Both the position numbers and the translations under genes were made by a program. DNA of 64,000 nt, taken from contig NZ_WRXL01000004.1 in assembly GCF_010119195.1 (NCBI RefSeq), positions 310,001 through 374,000 on the forward strand, in the 5' to 3' direction. Position 1 is the first letter of the stretch; each line of letters begins with the position of its first letter. Of this stretch, positions 59,113-64,000 are shown piece after piece. Source of the DNA: Haloarcula salina (GTDB taxonomy: Archaea > Halobacteriota > Halobacteria > Halobacteriales > Haloarculaceae). A model generated the notes under the pieces. It was not told where the DNA came from. It made no database searches and saw only the letters and a program-made list of their open reading frames with translations.

Positions 59113-60405
59113 CTACTCGCCTCGCGAGTCGCAGTTGGGGCAGCGACTCGCGCCGGGTGAGACCACTTCCCCGCAGTTCGGACAGTGTCGGTCAGGCGAC
59201 CCCGCTCGGCGCTCTGGCGTGAACACCGACGTGTCGTCGATCCACTCGTCCGAGTCCGCCGATTCGGACGGAGTCTCTACGCGTTCGGTCCGACTGGGGT
59301 CCGTCTCGGCCGTCACGGCTTCGTCCGTCACGGACTCATCGGCCCGAGCACCGTCGACCGCGGGCGCGTCGGTCGCCGATCCGTCACCCGGGGGCGACGG
59401 CTCAGCGGCCGCCGTCTCGCCCGGCGAATACACCCGCGTCCCGGTGTGTCGCGTCGCGTCCGAACCGCCGATATCGGCTGTCGATTCTTCTGGTTCCGCC
59501 GGCGGGCTCGAACGGTCCGATTCTTCTGTATCAGTCGGAGCACCCTCAGATTCGGCGTCGCGCGTCGCCACCGGCGGCATGATTGGGAATCGCTGGTCCG
59601 GCCGTCGTTGCGGGTCTGCGAGCGGGGCGCGCGATCGAACGACGGCCCCGACGGCGGACTGCACGACGAGATAGGCTGCTACCAGCGTCCCCGGAACGGC
59701 GACGGCGGCGGTGACCGCCACCGTCGGCGTGACGGCAGTCGCGTCGAGAACGGGACCGACCGTCCGGTCGACACCGGCCCGGGCCGGCCAGTCGACCGCC
59801 GTCGGAACGTCGAGGACGGTTGCCCGAGCAAGCCACCCGACGGCGAACGTGAGCGCCGTCAAGAACACGAGCACCGAGAGCGCCGCGGGTGACGAGAGGG
59901 TGTACACCCGGTGGCCGTAGGCGACGGTGCGTACGACGAGGTGTGCCGTCGCGGCCACAGCCAGGACCGTCAGCGCGCCGCTCCGACCGAGCGCCACGCT
60001 GAGAACGAGACAGCACGCGAGCGCGACGCCGGGAACGACCAGCAACAGGGCGGGGTGGTCGAACCGGTACGCGTCGGCGAGGTTGCCGTAGTCGTTTCGG
60101 AGCCGTCGGTTGACGAGCCAGACGGCCACCAGCGACGGGACCACGAGCCACGCGACGGCCGCGACGGCGACTGTCGCAGTGATCTCGACGCCACCGGCCG
60201 CGGCGAACGTCGTGCTATCGAGCTTCGGTGCGACGCGGCGCAGTGCGAGCCCGGTGGCGACGACCCAGGCGCCGTACGCGACCCATGCCAGAACCAATCC
60301 GAGAAACAGCCAGCGTTCAGCCCGCAGTACGGAGACGGATTCGCGGAGTTCCGTGACCAGTCGTCCGCGGGGGGACGACCGGCCCGTTCCCGACCGACCG
60401 CTCAC
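59113..60405 (-). CDS. Polytopic membrane protein with acidic tail and C-terminal zinc ribbon
   Basis: 430 residues. About six to seven membrane helices occupy 30-270 (e.g. WLFLGLVLAWVAYGAWVV, ALSVLVFLTALTFAVGWLA). A Glu/Asp/Ser/Thr/Pro-rich cytoplasmic tail (275-405) follows, ending in the double-cysteine zinc ribbon HCPNCGEVVSPGASRCPNCDS. It begins 6 nt after the FHA/zinc-ribbon protein upstream, so the two are one operon. Zinc ribbon and disordered tail are shared design features of this cluster. It may be a phosphorylation target or membrane effector; inferred from context. Confidence 0.8.
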   Translation of the reverse strand: MSGRSGTGRSSPRGRLVTELRESVSVLRAERWLFLGLVLAWVAYGAWVVATGLALRRVAPKLDSTTFAAAGGVEITATVAVAAVAWLVVPSLVAVWLVNRRLRNDYGNLADAYRFDHPALLLVVPGVALACCLVLSVALGRSGALTVLAVAATAHLVVRTVAYGHRVYTLSSPAALSVLVFLTALTFAVGWLARATVLDVPTAVDWPARAGVDRTVGPVLDATAVTPTVAVTAAVAVPGTLVAAYLVVQSAVGAVVRSRAPLADPQRRPDQRFPIMPPVATRDAESEGAPTDTEESDRSSPPAEPEESTADIGGSDATRHTGTRVYSPGETAAAEPSPPGDGSATDAPAVDGARADESVTDEAVTAETDPSRTERVETPSESADSDEWIDDTSVFTPERRAGSPDRHCPNCGEVVSPGASRCPNCDSRGE

Positions 60406-60411
60406 GCGTCG

Positions 60412-61629
60412 TCACCGAGCCCGAATGGCGATGGTGACCACGCCGGAGAGTTCGAGTTCGTCACCGGGTTCGACGCGCTCACGGTCACCTTTCTGGAGGG
60501 GCGTGCCGTTGAGCCGGGTCGGGTTGTCGCCCAGATCGACCAGGTAGTACCCGTCCTCCTCCCGGTCGAACCGGACGTGCTCGCGGTGGATCCGAACCGC
60601 CTCGTCCTCCGGCTGGCCGGCGTCGATGAGCGCTGCGCGGATCTCGCGGCCGACCCGGTCGCCGTCCGAAACGTCGATGTCGCGGCCCGCCACCGAGAGC
60701 ACGAGTCCGTCGGGGACGGTCGGTTCGTCCGACGACTGCGAGGACAGGGCCTCGACGGCGCCACCGGTCGGCGACCCGTCGGCGGCCGAGTCGTCGCCCG
60801 AACCCGTTTCGCTCGCGCCGTTCCGGTGGGCGTCGAGGTTCTCGCCGCAGTTGATACAGAAGCTCGCGTCGTCGTCGACGGCCGTGCCGCACTCCGGACA
60901 CGCGTCGAGCGGTTCGGGGCCGCCGGCCGAGATCTCCTGCACGTCAGCCCCGCAGTCGAGACAGAAGTTCGCGTCGGCGTCGAGTTCCCGCCCGCAGTCC
61001 GGGCAGTCGATAGTGTCCGGCTCGTTCACCGGTTCACCATCATCAGTCTGTTCGTCCGTGGGTTCGGCGTCGCCGGTCCGCTCGCCCGCCGGTTCGGCGT
61101 CGCCTGTCTGTTCCTCTGTCGGTTCAGCATCATCGGGCCGCTCGTCCGCCGGTTCGGCGTCGTTCGGGACTGAGTCGCCGTCGGTCGGGACGTCGTGCTC
61201 GGCGGCCGCTGGTGCCTTCGAATCGGCCTCGTGGTCGGGAGACGGTGTCGCGTCGTCGCCATCGTGGTCCGCTGATGCGTGTGCGTCCACCGCCCCGTCG
61301 GCCGTCGCATCGGCGGCCACTGCCGGGGTGTCGCGGCGCTGGTCGTCGACGGCCTCGGCCGGCACCGCCTCAACCGGAGTGTCGGCTTCCTCGGCGTGGT
61401 GACCGTTCGACGCTGGGCCGGGTGTCGAAGGCAGTCGTTCTGGCGACGCGGTGTCTTCGAGCAGTTCGACGTCGGCCGTCGTCCCCTCGCCGCCGGCGTC
61501 TCCCTCCTCGATATCGCCGTCGTACTGCCACTCGCCGCAATCTGGATTCGTACACCACCCGCCCGCGACGGCCGGGTCGAAGTCGGCGTCGCAGATGGGG
61601 CACTGTACGGTTCGGTCGGGTTCGGGCAT
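60412..61629 (-). CDS. Zinc-ribbon and FHA-domain protein
   Basis: 405 residues. N-terminal zinc site CPICDADF...CTNPDCGEW (10-32). A long acidic linker (40-200) ends in four to five 10-residue repeats (DAEPADERPD, DAEPTEEQTG and so on). Two more zinc ribbons follow, CPDCGRELDADANFCLDCG and CPECGTAVDDDASFCINCG. The C-terminal FHA domain (about 305-405) shows VGREIRAALID, IHREHVRFDRE and DLGDNPTRLNGTPL; FHA domains bind phosphothreonine. It sits after the PP2C gene behind its own promoter and could read the kinase output. Confidence 0.88.
   Translation of the reverse strand: MPEPDRTVQCPICDADFDPAVAGGWCTNPDCGEWQYDGDIEEGDAGGEGTTADVELLEDTASPERLPSTPGPASNGHHAEEADTPVEAVPAEAVDDQRRDTPAVAADATADGAVDAHASADHDGDDATPSPDHEADSKAPAAAEHDVPTDGDSVPNDAEPADERPDDAEPTEEQTGDAEPAGERTGDAEPTDEQTDDGEPVNEPDTIDCPDCGRELDADANFCLDCGADVQEISAGGPEPLDACPECGTAVDDDASFCINCGENLDAHRNGASETGSGDDSAADGSPTGGAVEALSSQSSDEPTVPDGLVLSVAGRDIDVSDGDRVGREIRAALIDAGQPEDEAVRIHREHVRFDREEDGYYLVDLGDNPTRLNGTPLQKGDRERVEPGDELELSGVVTIAIRAR
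61010..61155 (-). repeat. 30-nt tandem repeats in the FHA-protein gene
   Basis: Four to five copies of a 30-nt unit encode decapeptides of the form DAEPxxExxx. The units differ by several substitutions, so the array is imperfect. They extend the acidic linker. Confidence 0.65.
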
Positions 61630-61656
61630 GATATTCGTTTGGGAATAATTGGGGAG

Positions 61657-61670
61657 GAAATAAAATACTT
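61657..61670 (-). promoter_or_regulatory. TATA-like box of the FHA-protein gene
   Basis: AGTATTTTATTTCC on the minus strand, 28-41 nt before ATG 61629, shows that the FHA and membrane-protein genes have a promoter separate from the kinase/PP2C pair. Confidence 0.5.
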
Positions 61671-61690
61671 ACTCCCGCTAAACTTTCTCA

Positions 61691-63034
61691 CTATTCGTCT
61701 GTCATAATCACCGTGTCACGTTCGGAGATATCGATGTCGGGGTCGATGTCGCGGATCGGGATGCCGCCGTCATCCGGCGTTTCCGGAAGCGCGTCGTCGG
61801 CGAACAAGAGCACCGAAACGTTGTCTTTCCCACCGCGGTCGTTCGCCAGCGTGACGAGGTCGCGACTGGCGGCGTCGAGCGAGGCCGATTCGAGCACGAG
61901 GTCACGGATGTCGTCGTCCGTGACGACCCGCTCGCGGATCCTATCGGCGACCTCCTCGGAGCCGTCGGACTCGACGTACTCCTCGTACAGTTGGGGGGCG
62001 TCGGTCTGCGCGTCGATGAGGCCGTCGCTCGTCGTCACGACGGTGTCTTCGGCATACAGGCGGACGGTGCGCGTATCGACATCCACGGACGCGCGCTCCG
62101 GGTCTTCGTAGCCCGAGCCACCGAGCGCGCGCGTGATCTCGTTGCCGTTCGGGTGAACGTGGGCCTCCACGGGGTCGATCTCGCCGCTGTCTTCCCACTC
62201 CTGGACCACGGCGTGGTCACGGGTGAGCGCCGAGATCGTCTCGCGAGCGCCGTTGACGACGTACGCTCGGCTGTCGCCGACCCACCCGTAGTGGAGTTTG
62301 CCGTCGACGTAAATGCCCGCGACCACGGTCGTGTAGGACTGCGTCCCGGTCTCGTCGGCGTAGCGGATAATCTCGCGGTGCGCCGCCGTGATCGCCTCCG
62401 CCACGGCGTCTCGAATCTCGCCCTCACCGGGCGGATCCGGCAGGACCCCGCGGGCCACGTCGACGTCGAACCCGTTCGGGTAGCTCCGGGCCGTCCGAAT
62501 CGCCATCGGCGCGAGCTCCTCTGCCACGACCGTCGTGGCGATGTACGACGCCACGTCGCCCGCGTCGTGGCCGCCAGCGCCGTCTGCGACGACGAACACG
62601 GCGGCCGAACGGTTCATCGGCCGACCGCGATCGGACTCGGCGCCCTCGCCCGTGTCGTCCGCGTCGGTGGTACCGCTCGCCCCGAGCCCGGTCTGGGCCG
62701 CGGTCGCCGCGTCGTCGCCGTACTCCTCCTCGGCGTCGGATCCCGTGTCGTCGCGTTCTCCGTCCGTCTCTCCGGCCGCTCCCGAGTCGTCGTCCGCGTC
62801 GGAGGCTCCGACTTCGCCGTCGTCAACCGAGCCGAGTTCGCCGTCCTCGCCGTCCGTCTCGGCCGCTGGATTCAGGTCCGCGGCCGCTGCGTCTGCCTCC
62901 TCGTCGGCCGGTCGGTCCTGGCCGCGGTAGCCGTCGCGGTGGCCCTCCTCGAACACCGTCACGGAGACGCTGTCCTCGTTGATTCCCTGTCCTCGCTTCC
63001 GCTCGCCGATGTCGTAGTTGGTGCTGTATCTCAT
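61691..63034 (-). CDS. PP2C-family Ser/Thr protein phosphatase with acidic insertion
   Basis: 447 residues. Motifs: RGQGINEDSVSV (motif 1), AVFVVADGAGGHDAGDVAS (metal-binding DG), GWVGDSRAYVV, LTRDHAVVQEW, TSDGLIDAQ and GGKDNVSVLLF. Between motif 1 and the metal-binding DG there is an acidic insertion of about 110 residues (about 30-140), very unusual for the fold but low complexity. It needs Mn/Mg and removes phosphate from Ser/Thr. It overlaps the kinase gene by 4 nt (ATGA), so the two opposed activities are made together. Confidence 0.93.
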   Translation of the reverse strand: MRYSTNYDIGERKRGQGINEDSVSVTVFEEGHRDGYRGQDRPADEEADAAAADLNPAAETDGEDGELGSVDDGEVGASDADDDSGAAGETDGERDDTGSDAEEEYGDDAATAAQTGLGASGTTDADDTGEGAESDRGRPMNRSAAVFVVADGAGGHDAGDVASYIATTVVAEELAPMAIRTARSYPNGFDVDVARGVLPDPPGEGEIRDAVAEAITAAHREIIRYADETGTQSYTTVVAGIYVDGKLHYGWVGDSRAYVVNGARETISALTRDHAVVQEWEDSGEIDPVEAHVHPNGNEITRALGGSGYEDPERASVDVDTRTVRLYAEDTVVTTSDGLIDAQTDAPQLYEEYVESDGSEEVADRIRERVVTDDDIRDLVLESASLDAASRDLVTLANDRGGKDNVSVLLFADDALPETPDDGGIPIRDIDPDIDISERDTVIMTDE

Positions 63035-64000
63035 GACTCCTCCGGGTGGAACTCGAACGTGACGCCGTAGGTCGGGTGAACGAGCGATACCAGGTCGCCG
63101 TCCCTGAGCCGGATCGACTCCGGTGGAACGTTGCCGTGTCTGTCAGTCGGGTCCTCTCCCTCGGTCCGCAGTCGCTCGCGGCCCGGCGAGGAGAGCACGC
63201 GCTGCCAGCCGGCCCCCTTCTGGACGAAGGTGCCGTTGAGGCTCCGGTCGTGGAGGTACCAGTCGCCGTCCTCGGTGTCGAACTGGACCTGGACCGAGGA
63301 GATGTACTCGCCCTGCGGATCCTCGATGGTGATCGACGCGGACGGGCCGTTCGCGCCCTCGCGACCGATCGTGTCACCGGGCTCGACCGTGAACCGCGTC
63401 CCCGCCTGGATGTACGTGATCGAGGCGGTCGCCGGCGGTCCGGGGTCCTTGCGTTCGAGGACCTCCTTCAGGACGGTCGCGTTCCGGTACCGATCGCGGT
63501 AGTCGGTCTGCGTCGCGCGCTCGACGATTTCGGCCAGGTAGTCCTCGCAGTCCGCGCCGAAGGCCTGTGGATTCACGCCGTCTTTCTTCGGGACGCTCCC
63601 CTTGAGCAGGAAGAGCAGGATCTTCCCGATGGAGTACACGTCGGACCACGGCCCCTGGCGAACGTCGGTGCGGCTCGCTTCGGCCACTTCGCGGGGCTTG
63701 AACGGCCCCAGGATGGTCGTCCCGTTGTTCCCGGTCGAGGGATCGCCCGAGGCGTCGAAGCCGGTCGCCGTGTTGAAGTCGATGAGCGTGGGCGTGATGT
63801 CCGGCGTGAGCATCACGTTCTCCGGCTTCAGATCGCGGTAGACGATCTCGTTCTCGTGGAGGAACCCCATCGCGTCACAGAGGTCGATCCCGATCTGGCG
63901 CACCTGGTCGGTGTCCGCGATGGGACCGTGCTGGTCGATGACCTCGTCGAGTTCGATGCCGTCCGTGACGAGTTCGACCACGAGGAAGGGCACGTCGCGC
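63031..64000 (-). CDS. Ser/Thr protein kinase with C-terminal FHA domain, N-terminus missing (window edge)
   Basis: The visible 322 residues start inside the kinase N-lobe or hinge (LVVELVTDGIEL) and include catalytic loop VYRDLKPENVML, metal motif LIDFNTATGF (DFN in place of DFG), activation segment with GTTILGPFKPREV, and WSDVYSIGKILLFLL. The FHA domain (last 120 residues) has IGREGANGP, ISSVQVQFDTEDG and HDRSLNGTFVQKG. The frame remains open through the right edge of the window. The YRD and DFN variants leave the catalytic Asp residues intact, so activity is expected. It is cotranscribed with the overlapping PP2C gene. Confidence 0.92.
   Translation of the reverse strand, partial: RDVPFLVVELVTDGIELDEVIDQHGPIADTDQVRQIGIDLCDAMGFLHENEIVYRDLKPENVMLTPDITPTLIDFNTATGFDASGDPSTGNNGTTILGPFKPREVAEASRTDVRQGPWSDVYSIGKILLFLLKGSVPKKDGVNPQAFGADCEDYLAEIVERATQTDYRDRYRNATVLKEVLERKDPGPPATASITYIQAGTRFTVEPGDTIGREGANGPSASITIEDPQGEYISSVQVQFDTEDGDWYLHDRSLNGTFVQKGAGWQRVLSSPGRERLRTEGEDPTDRHGNVPPESIRLRDGDLVSLVHPTYGVTFEFHPEES

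Overview
The window is chromosomal DNA of an extremely halophilic archaeon (class Halobacteria). The evidence is the very GC-rich DNA, strongly acidic proteins, and leaderless genes whose start codons lie about 28 nt behind TATA-like boxes. Typical archaeal or haloarchaeal genes are also present: TFB, aIF2-beta, DacZ, archaeal CobT, halocyanin, and the RPA/RPAP/phosphoesterase operon. It reads as core genome with dense housekeeping genes and only short accessory-looking patches. I see no rRNA, CRISPR array, insertion sequence or prophage.

Layout. 1-7.6 kb: an ATP-grasp ligase and a desuccinylase-like amidohydrolase, then succinate dehydrogenase. sdhC, sdhD and sdhB are contiguous, but sdhA lies 2 kb further on behind its own promoter, with a PAS histidine kinase and a small gene reversed between them. 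7.7-8.5 kb: a tRNA-like cloverleaf, a G-quadruplex-like tract and an AT-rich gap. 8.5-13 kb: cobalamin genes (cobT, cobB), diadenylate cyclase dacZ with an MscS-like channel, and an acyltransferase. 13-21 kb: trkH, purD, a TetR regulator, a small FAD protein and a pirin that share an operator motif, a large DUF255 protein and a thioredoxin. 21-26.8 kb: GH3 beta-glucosidase, a membrane histidine kinase, a two-gene P-loop unit and a SugE/Gdx exporter. 26.8-33.7 kb: MBL hydrolase, HalX response regulator with a KaiC-like ATPase, thyX, aIF2-beta, TFB, DUF357 protein, thioredoxin reductase.

34-37 kb: two secreted or surface proteins. 37-43 kb: a riboflavin-pathway reductase, then the ssDNA-binding operon rpa-rpap-rpe. 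43-50 kb: fructose-bisphosphatase, an Lhr-type helicase, Spo0M and a HhH-MutS-like ATPase. 50-51 kb: a second, smaller tRNA-like fold and a sparsely coding patch. 51-58.7 kb: a respiratory copper module. A copper P-type ATPase, a SafE-like copper/oxidase assembly protein and a tiny membrane protein run one way. A membrane-anchored double halocyanin and ba3-type oxidase subunits II and I run the other way.

58.7-64 kb: Hsp20, then a eukaryote-like phosphosignalling cluster read leftwards: Ser/Thr kinase with C-terminal FHA domain (cut by the window edge), PP2C phosphatase, zinc-ribbon/FHA protein, and a membrane protein with a C-terminal zinc ribbon. This cluster, the TACC-N4-GGTA operator set, the paired in-frame palindromic inserts in the DUF255 gene and the tRNA-like folds are the least conventional items.
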